Positions 8,882 to 17,740 of a stretch of 64,000 nt of DNA are shown here, piece after piece (position 1 is the first letter of the stretch; each line of letters opens with the position of its first letter). A model generated the notes under the pieces. The model saw only the letters and a list, made by a program, of their open reading frames with translations. It did not search any database and was not told where the DNA came from. Origin of the DNA: SABI01 sp963663665 (GTDB lineage: Bacteria; Spirochaetota; Spirochaetia; Sphaerochaetales; Sphaerochaetaceae); assembly GCA_963663665.2 (NCBI GenBank), contig CAXXKP010000010.1:1-64000 (forward strand). The letters are read 5' to 3'. Both the position numbers and the translations under genes were made by a program.

Positions 8882-9265
8882 ATGGAAGTAGTAAAATGTT
8901 GGGAAGAACCTGGGGTAACAATACCCGCCCCATATCAAAGGCATATTAAAGTGTTTTTTGCACCTGATAAAAATGGTGTCCCTGAAATGACGTATACACA
9001 TGCGTTGTTATATCCCAAAAGCCAAACCGATTACCATACACATGATAAACCAGAATTGATTCAAATTCTTGCAGGACATGGTATTGCAGTCTGTGATGGG
9101 GAAGAAACAATAATTGGACCTGATATGGCGTTGTATGTCAGAGCTGGAGAAATGCATCAGGTCATTAATACTGGAGAGGAAACATTAAAATTAGCAACAG
9201 TATTTGTCCCAGGATTTCCTTCACAAGAAAACTTTGACCGCTGTTTAGATGCGGCTAAGCAATAG
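8882..9265 (+). CDS. Small cupin-domain protein
   Basis: The 127-residue single-cupin protein starts at 8882 behind GAGGAGAAA; an in-frame ATG at 8846 lacks a site. Cupin motif 1 is visible as DYHTHDKPELIQILAGHG (metal ligands His, His, Glu) and motif 2 as LYVRAGEMHQVINTGEE (His). It binds a metal and could be an isomerase or ring-opening lyase like the small cupins of uronate pathways. It sits between the regulator and a sugar isomerase in a TRAP importer operon, which fits a sugar-acid pathway. The reaction is not determinable. Confidence 0.8.
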   Translation: MEVVKCWEEPGVTIPAPYQRHIKVFFAPDKNGVPEMTYTHALLYPKSQTDYHTHDKPELIQILAGHGIAVCDGEETIIGPDMALYVRAGEMHQVINTGEETLKLATVFVPGFPSQENFDRCLDAAKQ

Positions 9266-9282
9266 GGATTTAGGTCCATATT

Positions 9283-10146
9283 ATGCAAGCATCAGATATT
9301 GCACTCAATCTACTCGTATTCAGAGACGCACCTTTATCAAAGGCACTCAATCAAGTTGTTGAATCAGGTTGTTTAATTGTAGAACTTGCTTATACCTCAG
9401 GATACGCTGTGTTTGATGAATATGAGGCTTTCAGTACACAATCGGCAAAAAAAATTAGAAGATCGTTACAAGAAAGAGGGCTTACAAGCAGATCTGTTGC
9501 TGCTCATATGGATCTTGGCTCAACCAATGCGATTGAACGCTTTAGCGCTCGTCTTAGGTTCGCTTCCGAAGTTGGAGCTTCTATCGTAATAACGAATACA
9601 AGCACAGAAGATAAAAAAAAAGAATTTGTCAAAAACTTAGAAACATTATCAAATCTTGCACAGCAATTAGGACTTATTATTGCCTTAGAAAACCCAGGTG
9701 ATGGAGAGAATAACATCTTCCCTAATGGAGAAGCTGGAGCTGCTTTTATACAAGAATTAGGGATACAACATGTAAGACTCAATTATGACTTCTCTAATGC
9801 ATATTCCTATTCAGCTATGAAGTTAGATCCACTCAAGGATTGTAGCTATGCGATCCCCTTTTGTTCATCTCTCCATATAAAAGAGATGAAGAGATTGGAA
9901 GGAGAATCAATGGATGGATGGGATTTTTGTGTAATAGGTGAGGGGGCCCATGATTATGAAGTGCTTCTAAAGGTAGTAAAAGAAAGTGGAAAAGATATTC
10001 CAATGAGCTTAGAACTACCCCTCCATATGCAAAGGGGATCTAATTTTCTTATGCATAAAAGAGAAGAAATTAGAAGCGATGAATTTATAATTTCAGCCAT
10101 AAAACAGTCCGTGAGAAATATTATGAGGATATGGAATGATGTGTGA
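9283..10146 (+). CDS. Sugar phosphate isomerase/epimerase-like TIM-barrel protein
   Basis: This is a 287-residue xylose-isomerase-like (AP endonuclease 2) TIM barrel. Visible metal-site segments are CLIVELAYTSGY, IIALENPGDGENN, VRLNYDFSNAY, SLHIKEMKR and VIGEGAHDYEVLLK, which give the Glu-Asp-His-Glu array along the barrel. It probably interconverts a ketose/aldose or epimerises an imported sugar or sugar acid in the cytoplasm. A second member of this fold lies at the other end of the operon (13155), so two isomerisation steps or a two-subunit enzyme are possible. Confidence 0.8.
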   Translation: MQASDIALNLLVFRDAPLSKALNQVVESGCLIVELAYTSGYAVFDEYEAFSTQSAKKIRRSLQERGLTSRSVAAHMDLGSTNAIERFSARLRFASEVGASIVITNTSTEDKKKEFVKNLETLSNLAQQLGLIIALENPGDGENNIFPNGEAGAAFIQELGIQHVRLNYDFSNAYSYSAMKLDPLKDCSYAIPFCSSLHIKEMKRLEGESMDGWDFCVIGEGAHDYEVLLKVVKESGKDIPMSLELPLHMQRGSNFLMHKREEIRSDEFIISAIKQSVRNIMRIWNDV

Positions 10147-10192
10147 AACTGATCTATCAGTTTTAAAAGTCACTACGGTTGTTTCAACCGTA
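10146..10192 (+). promoter_or_regulatory. Two inverted repeats ahead of the TRAP binding-protein gene
   Basis: AAACTGAT-CT-ATCAGTTT (10146-10163) is a perfect inverted repeat with a two-base centre and looks like an operator. TACGGTTG-TTT-CAACCGTA (10174-10192) is a tight hairpin just before the AAGGAGG of dctP. They lie in the 88-base gap between isomerase and dctP and could be an internal control site or an RNA processing element. No promoter boxes are convincing. Confidence 0.5.
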
Positions 10193-10234
10193 AGAATCAA
10201 ACGAAATAAATAATAACCAATAAGGAGGTTTATT

Positions 10235-11269
10235 ATGGTCGTAAAAACAAAAGGGCTATTACTAGCTATGTTATTAATGAGCATTCTGCTCATAGGATCA
10301 GGATTAAATCTGTTTGCACAAGGTGCAACAGAAGTAAGTTCTACAACCCAAAAGCCTATGGTATTACGTCTTGCTCACATTTCAGATGAAGGGCATCCAT
10401 CTCATAAAGCATCTTTGCTTTTCAAAGAGTTGGTCGAAAAAAACACCAATGGAGTAGTGAAAGTAGAAGTATATTCAAATTCATCTTTAGGTTCAGCACC
10501 AGAATATACTGAACAATTACGTCTTGGTGCACTTGAGCTTGGTCTCGTTACTAGCGGACAACTACAAGTGTGGGTTCCTCAATATGGCGCCGTAATGATT
10601 CCATTCCTTTTTGAAAGCTATGATCATGCGCATAGAGCACTTGATGGGGAAGCAGGGGATTTACTTGCATCCTATGCAAAAGAAAAAGGATTTGTGATCT
10701 TAGGTAACTGGGAATGGGGCTTTAGACAGCTATCTAACCGTTTATTAAAGGTGGAAAAACCAGCTGATGTTGCTCGTTTAAAGATGCGTGTTCCAAATGA
10801 GATCCAACTTGAAGCAATGTACAAAGCACTTGGAGCTACAACATCTATTATTAGCTTCCCAGAACTCTATATGGCACTTGCTCAAGGTGTAGTCGATGGA
10901 CAATGTAATCCACTAGCTACAATTTATTATCAGAAACTATATGAGGTACAGCCATACGTTACAATCCTGAACCATGTCTATAACACTCAAATGTTAGTCG
11001 CAAGTGAAAAAGCATGGAATTCAATGACAGATGAAACAAAAGCTATTGTCTTAGAAGCTTCTAAAGAAGCAGGTTTATTAGCACGAGATCTCACCGTTAA
11101 TTCAGAAACTGAATTAATCAAAACGCTCGAAGCAGCAGGTGTAGAAGTTAATTATCCTGATTTAGGCCCTTTCAGAGACAAAATGGGTCCAGCAATCAAA
11201 ACTATTTCTGATTTTGCAGGGACTGAGTTTACAGAAAAATTTGTCAACCTTGTGGAAGAAGCTCGTTAA
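10235..11269 (+). CDS. dctP: TRAP transporter substrate-binding protein (DctP type)
   Basis: The 344-residue secreted protein has a signal peptide at residues 1-31, ending GLNLFAQGATE. The DctP family core is evident: LRLAHISDEGHPSHKASLLFKELVEK, VEVYSNSSLGSAPEYTEQLRLGALELG, and a LKMRVPNE segment, where the family arginine binds the substrate carboxylate. FPELYMALAQGVVDGQCNPLATIY is the usual hinge region. It captures an organic acid or sugar acid and delivers it to the DctM/DctQ membrane pair downstream. AAGGAGG precedes the start. Confidence 0.93.
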   Translation: MVVKTKGLLLAMLLMSILLIGSGLNLFAQGATEVSSTTQKPMVLRLAHISDEGHPSHKASLLFKELVEKNTNGVVKVEVYSNSSLGSAPEYTEQLRLGALELGLVTSGQLQVWVPQYGAVMIPFLFESYDHAHRALDGEAGDLLASYAKEKGFVILGNWEWGFRQLSNRLLKVEKPADVARLKMRVPNEIQLEAMYKALGATTSIISFPELYMALAQGVVDGQCNPLATIYYQKLYEVQPYVTILNHVYNTQMLVASEKAWNSMTDETKAIVLEASKEAGLLARDLTVNSETELIKTLEAAGVEVNYPDLGPFRDKMGPAIKTISDFAGTEFTEKFVNLVEEAR

Positions 11270-11288
11270 TGAAAAACGTGTAAGGAAA

Positions 11289-11318
11289 AATATCTGCGAA
11301 GGCATCTTCGCAGGTATT
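11289..11318 (+). other. Intercistronic hairpin between dctP and dctM
   Basis: AATATCTGCGAAG (11289-11301) pairs with CTTCGCAGGTATT (11306-11318), 13 pairs with one G-U, loop GCAT. It lies directly after the binding-protein stop and before dctM, as do the hairpins after the other binding-protein genes in this window. It is likely to protect or partly terminate the transcript and keep DctP in excess. Confidence 0.72.
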
Positions 11319-11345
11319 CTTATAAAGGGAGATAGGTAAGAGTCT

Positions 11346-12629
11346 ATGGATATCTTGTTAGTGTTTGGAGTGTTAATATTATTCATCTTACTAGGAGTTC
11401 CCGTTGCTTTTAGTATGGGCCTCGCCACTCTTGTAGCATTTGCTACAGCAGGGAGTTGGAACTCAATCATTGTCATCGCACAAAGAATGTATTCAGGAAG
11501 TACCTCTTTTGTCTTACTTGCTATTCCTTTTTATATTCTTTCAGGGTTATTGATGAATGATGGAGGAATGACTAGAAGAATCTTAAGATCAGCAGATATC
11601 ATGGTCGGGAGAATCCCTGGAGGACTTGGGCATGTGAATGTCTTAGTAAGTATGCTGTTTTCTGGTATGTCAGGCTCTTCAGTTGCTGATGCAAGTGGTA
11701 TGGGAGTCGTAGAAATGGAGATGATGGAGAAGGGTGGCTATGACAAGAAGTTTAGTGCTGCTATAACCGCTGCCTCATCAACAATTGGACCCATCATACC
11801 CCCTAGTATTCCCTTTGTTATCTATGGGGCTCTCACAGGTGTTTCTGTTGGGAAATTATTTATGGCAGGTCTTATTCCAGGTGCTTTCATGGGAATTGCA
11901 TTAATGGTGACGGTCTATATTATTGCAGTGAGACGTCATTATCCAAGATCTCAGAATCACTATACGATTCAAGAGAAGCTTATTGGATTACTTAATGCTT
12001 TGGTTCCATTTGGAAGTTTCATTATAATAATTGGTGGGATCTCATTTGGTCTTTTTACCCCTACTGAAGCAGCTATTGTAGCGTGTGTATATGGTCTTAT
12101 TATCGGATTATTTGTGTATAAAGATTTAAAATGGTCTCTCCTACCTGAGATATTAACAGAGACTATTCGTAGCTCAATACGTGTGATATTCATTATTGCA
12201 GTTGCAGCAGCATATGCATATGCATTAACGATTATGAGAGTTCCGCAAAGACTCACTACTGCTCTTGCAGTAGTTGCCGCTAGACCTTGGCTTTTCCTCC
12301 TATCAGTAAATGCTCTGTTACTCCTTCTAGGTTGTTTCATGGAAACAATTAGCATTATGACCTTAGTTGTTCCAATCTTTTTACCAATTATTACGAATAT
12401 TGGAATTGATCCTATTCATTTTGGAGTAGTGATGACATTGAATTTGATGATAGGACAACTTACTCCACCTATGGGTGTATGTCTTTATAGTGTGGTCGCG
12501 ATTACAAACCTCACAATAAAAGAAATTCTTAGTGAATTGTGGCCATATTTAGTTGCCTTATTTATTGTCTTGTTGGTAATTACGTATGTTCCTTCGATTG
12601 TATTATTTTTGCCAAGTTTTATGGCGTAA
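11346..12629 (+). CDS. dctM: TRAP transporter large permease (DctM type)
   Basis: The 427-residue membrane protein has about 12 hydrophobic spans. Family signatures include VLFGVPVAFSMG-like opening residues, MLFSGMSGSSVADASGMG, the substrate/sodium region ITAASSTIGPIIPPSIPFVIYG, FGLFTPTEAAIVA, and LNLMIGQLTPPMGVCLY near the end. It is the channel subunit, driven by an ion gradient. It precedes the small subunit gene here, whereas dctP-dctQ-dctM is the more common order. Confidence 0.93.
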   Translation: MDILLVFGVLILFILLGVPVAFSMGLATLVAFATAGSWNSIIVIAQRMYSGSTSFVLLAIPFYILSGLLMNDGGMTRRILRSADIMVGRIPGGLGHVNVLVSMLFSGMSGSSVADASGMGVVEMEMMEKGGYDKKFSAAITAASSTIGPIIPPSIPFVIYGALTGVSVGKLFMAGLIPGAFMGIALMVTVYIIAVRRHYPRSQNHYTIQEKLIGLLNALVPFGSFIIIIGGISFGLFTPTEAAIVACVYGLIIGLFVYKDLKWSLLPEILTETIRSSIRVIFIIAVAAAYAYALTIMRVPQRLTTALAVVAARPWLFLLSVNALLLLLGCFMETISIMTLVVPIFLPIITNIGIDPIHFGVVMTLNLMIGQLTPPMGVCLYSVVAITNLTIKEILSELWPYLVALFIVLLVITYVPSIVLFLPSFMA

Positions 12630-12642
12630 GAGAGGTGATAGC

Positions 12643-13158
12643 ATGATGAAATTAATCAAGAAAATAGATGCCATAACATCTAAAGTGTTATTTGCCTTAA
12701 TTCAATTATGTGTGGTGATGCTACTCTTACTTCTGTGTGCACAAATAATATCTCGATACTTCAGGATCCAATTTCTCTCACCTCAAGATGAGATTATCAA
12801 CTTATGTTTTGCTTGGTTTGTGTTTATTGGAGTTGCTTTACTGTTTCGTGAAGGAGCCCATTTGAGAGTAGAATTTGTAGATGGTTTTATGAGTCGTCAT
12901 GAAAAGATACAAATCTATTACAAATTTTTCGTTCATCTTTGCCAAGCTCTATTCATAGGTGTTTTCTTCTCTTCTAGTTTGAATCTGTATCTCGATTCAG
13001 GCCAACGTACGAGCCCAATGCTTCATTTTCCACAGCGGCTTTGGTATGGAGCCATAGTATGCTCAGCCATTCTCATGAGCCTCTATTTTGTAGCAAAGTT
13101 TATTGTAGATATTGGTAATATCGTTGATAAATATAAAACAAATGAGGTTCAAAGTTGA
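12643..13158 (+). CDS. dctQ: TRAP transporter small permease (DctQ type)
   Basis: The protein has 171 residues and four membrane spans. The start at 12643 (ATGATG) lies behind GAGGTGAT; the longer in-frame opening overlaps dctM and is not needed. Family traits are the region ISRYFRIQFLSPQDEIINLCFAWFVFIGVALLFREGAHLRVEF and a closing fourth span. It partners DctM. Its stop overlaps the TTG start of the next gene, so the two are translationally coupled. Confidence 0.88.
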   Translation: MMKLIKKIDAITSKVLFALIQLCVVMLLLLLCAQIISRYFRIQFLSPQDEIINLCFAWFVFIGVALLFREGAHLRVEFVDGFMSRHEKIQIYYKFFVHLCQALFIGVFFSSSLNLYLDSGQRTSPMLHFPQRLWYGAIVCSAILMSLYFVAKFIVDIGNIVDKYKTNEVQS

Positions 13159-14030
13159 TTGGGGTGACGCCAGCTTATTTCTTATCAAAATATGGAAATG
13201 ATTTTACCCCAGAAGATGTACTTTATGAAGTTCCAATCATACATAAATTAGGTTTTGATGCATTCCAATTAGAGATAACTAAGAGAGAATATCTTGATCA
13301 TTGGGATGAGGAGAATCTCCTCAGACTTTGTAAGAAATGTGAAGATCAAAAAGTCTTAGTTTCTCAACTTGTCGCCCACTTTCTCATAGATGATTTAAGT
13401 ACCATAGAAGGTATTAAAAAGGGTCTAGATGACAAAGAGATAGATCATCTTTTCTTTATAATCAACCATCTACCTCACTGTTTGCAACTCACTATTCCGT
13501 TTGGAATTTTCAATCCAAAAGAGGAGATGAGTAGAAAAGATTATGAGAAAGTTCTCGATCAATTATCTCACTCTTTAGAAAATCTCCTTGATAAAGGGAA
13601 ACAACAGCATGTATTCATTGCCCTTGAATTACAACCAGGTGCGATAATTCAGGGAGTTTCTGGTTTCTTGCAGATGTTAGCTCTTCTTAAAGAGCATCCT
13701 TTCCTCACCTATAATTTTGATACAGGACATGCTCACTCCACAAAAGATATTGTTGAACTTATTCCCCTTCGTCTAGGTTCAAGAATTAGCGGAACGCATC
13801 TTTGTGATAATGATCAGAAAGAGAATCTTTCACTAACTCCAGGAGAAGGAACTATAGAGTGGGAAAGACTCATCAGAGCACTCAAGAATAATCACTATAA
13901 AGGTTCTTATGACTTAGAGATTATGTGCAACATGAATGATGTAGCAGAAAAATATACACGAGGTCTCTCCTATATCAGGAAGTTAGTAAGTGATGAGTTT
14001 TACTTTAAAGAGGCTAAGATAATTCCTTGA
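13155..14030 (+). CDS. Second sugar isomerase/epimerase-like TIM-barrel protein
   Basis: The protein has 291 residues with a TTG start at 13155 behind GAGG. It belongs to the same xylose-isomerase-like fold as the gene at 9283 but is clearly divergent. Recognisable segments are LGFDAFQLEITKREY, HVFIALELQPGAIIQG (Glu ligand), LTYNFDTGHAHSTKD (Asp, His), GSRISGTHLCDND and LTPGEGTIEWERLIRALK. It is coupled to dctQ by start/stop overlap and is the last gene of the TRAP operon. It probably acts on the imported acid or sugar in the cytoplasm; substrate unknown. Confidence 0.8.
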   Translation: MIGVTPAYFLSKYGNDFTPEDVLYEVPIIHKLGFDAFQLEITKREYLDHWDEENLLRLCKKCEDQKVLVSQLVAHFLIDDLSTIEGIKKGLDDKEIDHLFFIINHLPHCLQLTIPFGIFNPKEEMSRKDYEKVLDQLSHSLENLLDKGKQQHVFIALELQPGAIIQGVSGFLQMLALLKEHPFLTYNFDTGHAHSTKDIVELIPLRLGSRISGTHLCDNDQKENLSLTPGEGTIEWERLIRALKNNHYKGSYDLEIMCNMNDVAEKYTRGLSYIRKLVSDEFYFKEAKIIP

Positions 14031-14051
14031 AAGTACGAATTTCAAGGAATT
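14021..14051 (+). terminator. Hairpin ending the TRAP operon
   Basis: AATTCCTTGAAA (14021-14032) pairs perfectly with TTTCAAGGAATT (14040-14051) around a seven-base loop. The left arm contains the stop codon of the isomerase gene. Only a short, interrupted T-rich stretch follows. It lies between convergent genes and may serve both strands. Confidence 0.65.
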
Positions 14052-14112
14052 GTTTGGGTGGTTCAGAATATCAAAGCTGAGCAATGATGTTGTCTACTTT
14101 TAAAAGGATGAA

Positions 14113-14580
14113 TTAATCATCAACTAATTCTTGGAATCCACTGCCAGAACCACTAAATTTGTAAAATCCTGGATCTTCGGGATTTTCATCAAAAATAAGT
14201 GTAATATCTTCAATATTTGAAGTTGAGAATAAGAATGATATACCACCATAGCTTATTGATCCTCTTGAACCAGTAGGGAGGAATGACCTGAAGTATGGTT
14301 CTGCGAATGCTCTTACTGTGACGATTGGGGACTCTTCACCATTATTGATATACGGTATAGCATATTCTTTTGTATCACCTGAATAGATGATAGGAGTTGT
14401 CTCTAGTTCTATAAGACGATAATCAATTGTTCCATCTGGGATTTCTATTGAAAGTGAATAGATATCTAGATCACTCTCATTTTTAACAACTAGTGTTTTC
14501 ATCTGATAGATTGATTGATCACATCCAATCATCGTGAACAATAAGAGTAAGAGTATAGTAGGTATAAGTAATTTTTTCAT
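14113..14580 (-). CDS. Small lipoprotein, copy 2 of a tandem paralogous pair
   Basis: The 155-residue lipoprotein starts at 14580 behind AAGGAAAT. Its leader MKKLLIPTILLLLLFTMIGC ends in a lipobox with the cysteine at residue 20. The mature part begins DQSIYQMKTLVVKNESD and contains KEYAIPYINNGEESP. It is related to the neighbouring gene at 14655 through QSIY(Q/E)xK, the EYA(I/L)PYINNG block and an ending ILIFDE/TFDE...GSG. No known family is recognised. It is probably anchored at the cell surface or on the outer face of a membrane. The beta-strand-rich pattern suggests a small sandwich domain. Confidence 0.75.
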   Translation of the reverse strand: MKKLLIPTILLLLLFTMIGCDQSIYQMKTLVVKNESDLDIYSLSIEIPDGTIDYRLIELETTPIIYSGDTKEYAIPYINNGEESPIVTVRAFAEPYFRSFLPTGSRGSISYGGISFLFSTSNIEDITLIFDENPEDPGFYKFSGSGSGFQELVDD

Positions 14581-14654
14581 AATAATTTCCTTCATTAAAA
14601 TTTTAAATACAATCAACATCAATTGAGTTGATCAGTAACGATGAATACAAGAAA

Positions 14655-15107
14655 TTAAGTAAGGTCTGGTATTATCTGGATACCACTTCCCTCTCCTAAG
14701 AGAGTATATTCATCTGGTTCGGTGGCTTCATCAAAGGTGAATGTGATATCCCCATGAAGTGATGTATTAAAAGTGAAATCAAGATATTTACTTGCTTCAA
14801 TTGTTTGAATTTCACCATCAACAGAATAGGCTTGTACCCGGATTGCACATTGTGAACTTCTTCCACCATTATTAATATAAGGAAGGGCATATTCTTTTTT
14901 CTCATGGGAGCCTATGATTGTAGTTAATTGCAAATCACGATTAATGAGTACTTCCTGATCGTAATAGGTCAAGGTAACACCTGAAATGAGCACCTCACTT
15001 TCATTTTCAATAAATATTCGCTTTGTTTCATAGATAGATTGTTCACAACTACTAAAGGAAATAAGAACTAGTAGGAGGAACATCGGGAAAAGAATGCTTT
15101 TTTTCAT
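14655..15107 (-). CDS. Small lipoprotein, copy 1 of a tandem paralogous pair
   Basis: The protein has 150 residues. The leader MKKSILFPMFLLLVLISFSSC gives a lipidated Cys21, then EQSIYETKRIFIENESE. The blocks KKEYALPYINNGGRSS and DITFTFDEATEPDEYTLLGEGSG align with the neighbour at 14113. The two genes are 74 bases apart on the minus strand and face away from the TRAP operon. AGGAGATTTAAT lies upstream of the start. Function unknown; the pair arose by duplication and has diverged considerably. Confidence 0.75.
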   Translation of the reverse strand: MKKSILFPMFLLLVLISFSSCEQSIYETKRIFIENESEVLISGVTLTYYDQEVLINRDLQLTTIIGSHEKKEYALPYINNGGRSSQCAIRVQAYSVDGEIQTIEASKYLDFTFNTSLHGDITFTFDEATEPDEYTLLGEGSGIQIIPDLT

Positions 15108-15303
15108 TAATTAAATCTCCTGTATTGTCAATATTATTATAGAAGCGGGTATTTGTCTAATAAAAAACATAAAATAAAGGGATTTTTCTACATGAGATTA
15201 TTAACATGGTAAAAAAGAAGATTAAAGTGTGTAGCTTTCACTTTCTTAGTCTACACTCTGGCTATGGTTATTAAAAGATAACTGATGTAATAGTAGCCTA
15301 TAT

Positions 15304-15546
15304 TTAATGAATTCTTACCGGGGGAACAGTATCCGCAATAATCATATCAACGAGCCTTTCGCATTAGAATCCGGTTATATCTTTTGAAGAGTCATGCAGC
15401 AAAATATGTACATCGGGATAATTGATTCTTTGTGATTCAATGAACTTCCATTACAGTATTTCATCAAATATTGCACTAAAACCTAGAAATTTAGATTGTA
15501 TAATCTCTTTATCTTTATGAGTTCGATAGGCTCTTTTACTTACCAT
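15304..15546 (-). pseudogene. Decayed reading frame, 81 codons with two internal stops
   Basis: In the otherwise gene-free stretch 15108-15790, the minus strand from an ATG at 15546 reads MVSKRAYRTHKDKEIIQSKF and continues in one frame to 15304. It is broken by a TAA at codon 32 and another about 30 codons later. Protein-like segments (NYPDVHILLHDSSKD, LVDMIIADTVPPVRIH) faintly recall the ligand domain of a LacI-type regulator, but I cannot assign it. The remaining parts of the gap hold nothing I can identify. Confidence 0.3.
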
Positions 15547-15790
15547 GTTTTAAATTAAAATATTTCTGGGTTGTCTAAAGAAATGAGATTAATCGATTAG
15601 CACTACAAATATAGTAATTGATATTGTTGGTAGTATTAGATACCTCTATGTTTCTATTATCAAGTTCAAACGGGTACCTTGCATAATGAATCTCAAAGGA
15701 GTGTTTTGAGTTAAGTTACAACTGATATCAAGGTTTCCAATGCACGAAAACCAAAGATTTAGCATATAAATAAAGATTTCTATCTCTTCT

Positions 15791-17686
15791 TTACTTTGAA
15801 GCGAGCAAGACTTTTTTTCTCAAGAGAAGATAAGTAAGCATCGCTATTGTAGCTAAGAGCCCGATTAAATTAGTGATAATGTGTGGGTAGAGAAGCGTTG
15901 CAGCGATAAGGAAACATCCTATTCTTACTATTTTTTCAAGTTTGAATTTGAGCCATCCTTCTATTGATATTGCCATTAACACAACAGCGCTTAATGCTAT
16001 AATGATAGCATGAAGTGTAGAGGTGAAAGAAGTTCCAAATATTAAAAGTCCTGGATAATAGATAAAGAGAAATGGGATGATAAATCCTGCAATACCTAGT
16101 TTAAAGGCTTGGATTCCTGTTTTCATTGAATCGGAATCTGCTATTCCTGAAGCAGCATAAGCTGCAATGGCAACTGGTGGGGTAATAAAAGATATGATTG
16201 CAAAGTAGAAAACAAAAAGATGGGCTGCTAGGAGAGATATATTAGCCTGTAAGAGTGCTGGTGCTGCAACTGTTGAAGCAATCACATATGCAGCAGTAGA
16301 AGGAAGACCCATACCTAATATGATACACGCTATCATAGCCATGAAAAGCATAAGAAAGATATTACCATTTGAAACATTAAATACAATTTGAGCAAATCGT
16401 ACTCCAAGGCCAGTCATACTTACGATACCAATTACAATACCTGCAGAAGCACAAGCAATAGAGACTGGAATAGCTGACTTACTTGCGTGAATTGCACTCT
16501 CTTTCAACTCTTTCCAAGGAAATCGTTTTTCATGTTTAACAGTTCGAAATATTCCTATCAAAAGTATTGCAATAATTGCAAAGATAGCAGAGTAGGAAGC
16601 AGAAAATCCAAACCCTAATAGACAAATAAGCAATACTATAAGAGGGAATGAGTGAAAATATCCTTCTTTAAGAATTCTTTTTGCATTCAGTAACTTGGTA
16701 TTATCTTCAGCTTGTATTCCTAATCTTCCAGCTTCAAAATAGACAGCAAGCCCTAATGATAAATAGTAAAGAAGAGCCGGAATAAGAGCTGCTAGAATAA
16801 TTGTAGTATATTCGATCCCTGTCATGTCGGCCATTACAAAGGCAGCTGCTCCCATCACAGGAGGGAGAATTTGCCCACCAGTTGAGGCGACAGCTTCAAC
16901 TGCACCTGCGTATTCCTTTGAATATCCAACTTTTTTCATCAATGGAATAGTAAAGGTTCCTGTAGTTACAACATTCGCAACGGCACTTCCATTAATAGAA
17001 CCCATAAGGGCTGATGATAATACAGCTGCCTCAGCAGGTCCTCCTCTCATTTTTCCCGTAAGGGCATATGAAAGATCTATAAAGAATTTACCTGCACCAA
17101 ATTTATCGAGTAATTCACCAAAAATGATATAGAGAACAACAAAAGAGAGAGCCGCTCCAATAGGAATTCCAAAAATCCCCTCATTTGTCCAACAGATATA
17201 ACTTGTTATATATGAGAAATCATATCCTCGATGAGCAATAATATTAGGGAAGTATGGACCAAATAGGGCATATAATAAAAATACCATTGCTAAAATAGGA
17301 AGCGCAATCCCAATGGTTTCTCTCGAAGTTTCCAAGATAATTAGTACAAGAATAAGACCAAAAAACATATCGGCACCATTAATTCCCCACACACCTTTTG
17401 ATCGAATTACATCTGGAGTAGTATTGAAAAGGTAGTAAAACATCGTAATTGCGGTAATTAGGGCAATTAGAGTATAAAGCGCTTTTTGTTTTCTTGACGT
17501 TGCCCCATTCACTTTATAGAGGTACCACAAAAAAGTGAGTGAAAATAGATGGATTACTCTCGATTGCATCATGCTTATGGATGTATAGAGGGTTACATAG
17601 ATATGGAAAAGACAAATTAATGTTGAAAGAATAAACATTATCTGCTTTAAAATGTCTTTTTTAGGTGTAAGTATGTGTTGCGCCAT
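15791..17686 (-). CDS. TRAP transporter fused permease (4TM/12TM, TAXI type)
   Basis: The 631-residue membrane protein fuses a small-subunit-like N-terminal part (first four spans) to a DctM-like part. Large-subunit signatures are LSSALMGSINGSAVANVVTTGTFTIPLMKK, VEAVASTGGQILPPVMGAAAFVMAD and MIACIILGMGLPSTAAYVIAS. This is the usual partner of TAXI-type binding proteins, and such a gene lies directly upstream (17741). It imports the bound substrate using an ion gradient. It is the last gene of the minus-strand operon that begins with the EPSP-synthase-like gene. Confidence 0.93.
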   Translation of the reverse strand: MAQHILTPKKDILKQIMFILSTLICLFHIYVTLYTSISMMQSRVIHLFSLTFLWYLYKVNGATSRKQKALYTLIALITAITMFYYLFNTTPDVIRSKGVWGINGADMFFGLILVLIILETSRETIGIALPILAMVFLLYALFGPYFPNIIAHRGYDFSYITSYICWTNEGIFGIPIGAALSFVVLYIIFGELLDKFGAGKFFIDLSYALTGKMRGGPAEAAVLSSALMGSINGSAVANVVTTGTFTIPLMKKVGYSKEYAGAVEAVASTGGQILPPVMGAAAFVMADMTGIEYTTIILAALIPALLYYLSLGLAVYFEAGRLGIQAEDNTKLLNAKRILKEGYFHSFPLIVLLICLLGFGFSASYSAIFAIIAILLIGIFRTVKHEKRFPWKELKESAIHASKSAIPVSIACASAGIVIGIVSMTGLGVRFAQIVFNVSNGNIFLMLFMAMIACIILGMGLPSTAAYVIASTVAAPALLQANISLLAAHLFVFYFAIISFITPPVAIAAYAASGIADSDSMKTGIQAFKLGIAGFIIPFLFIYYPGLLIFGTSFTSTLHAIIIALSAVVLMAISIEGWLKFKLEKIVRIGCFLIAATLLYPHIITNLIGLLATIAMLTYLLLRKKVLLASK

Positions 17687-17740
17687 AGGGGTTCCTTATC
17701 TACTGCTAGAAATCTAGCAGTAGATGTAAGATTAATAAAA

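Noticed and set aside
15108..15790. An intact regulator gene between the lipoproteins and the TRAP permease
   Set aside because: The only protein-like frame has two internal stops and no ribosome-binding site; called as a remnant instead.
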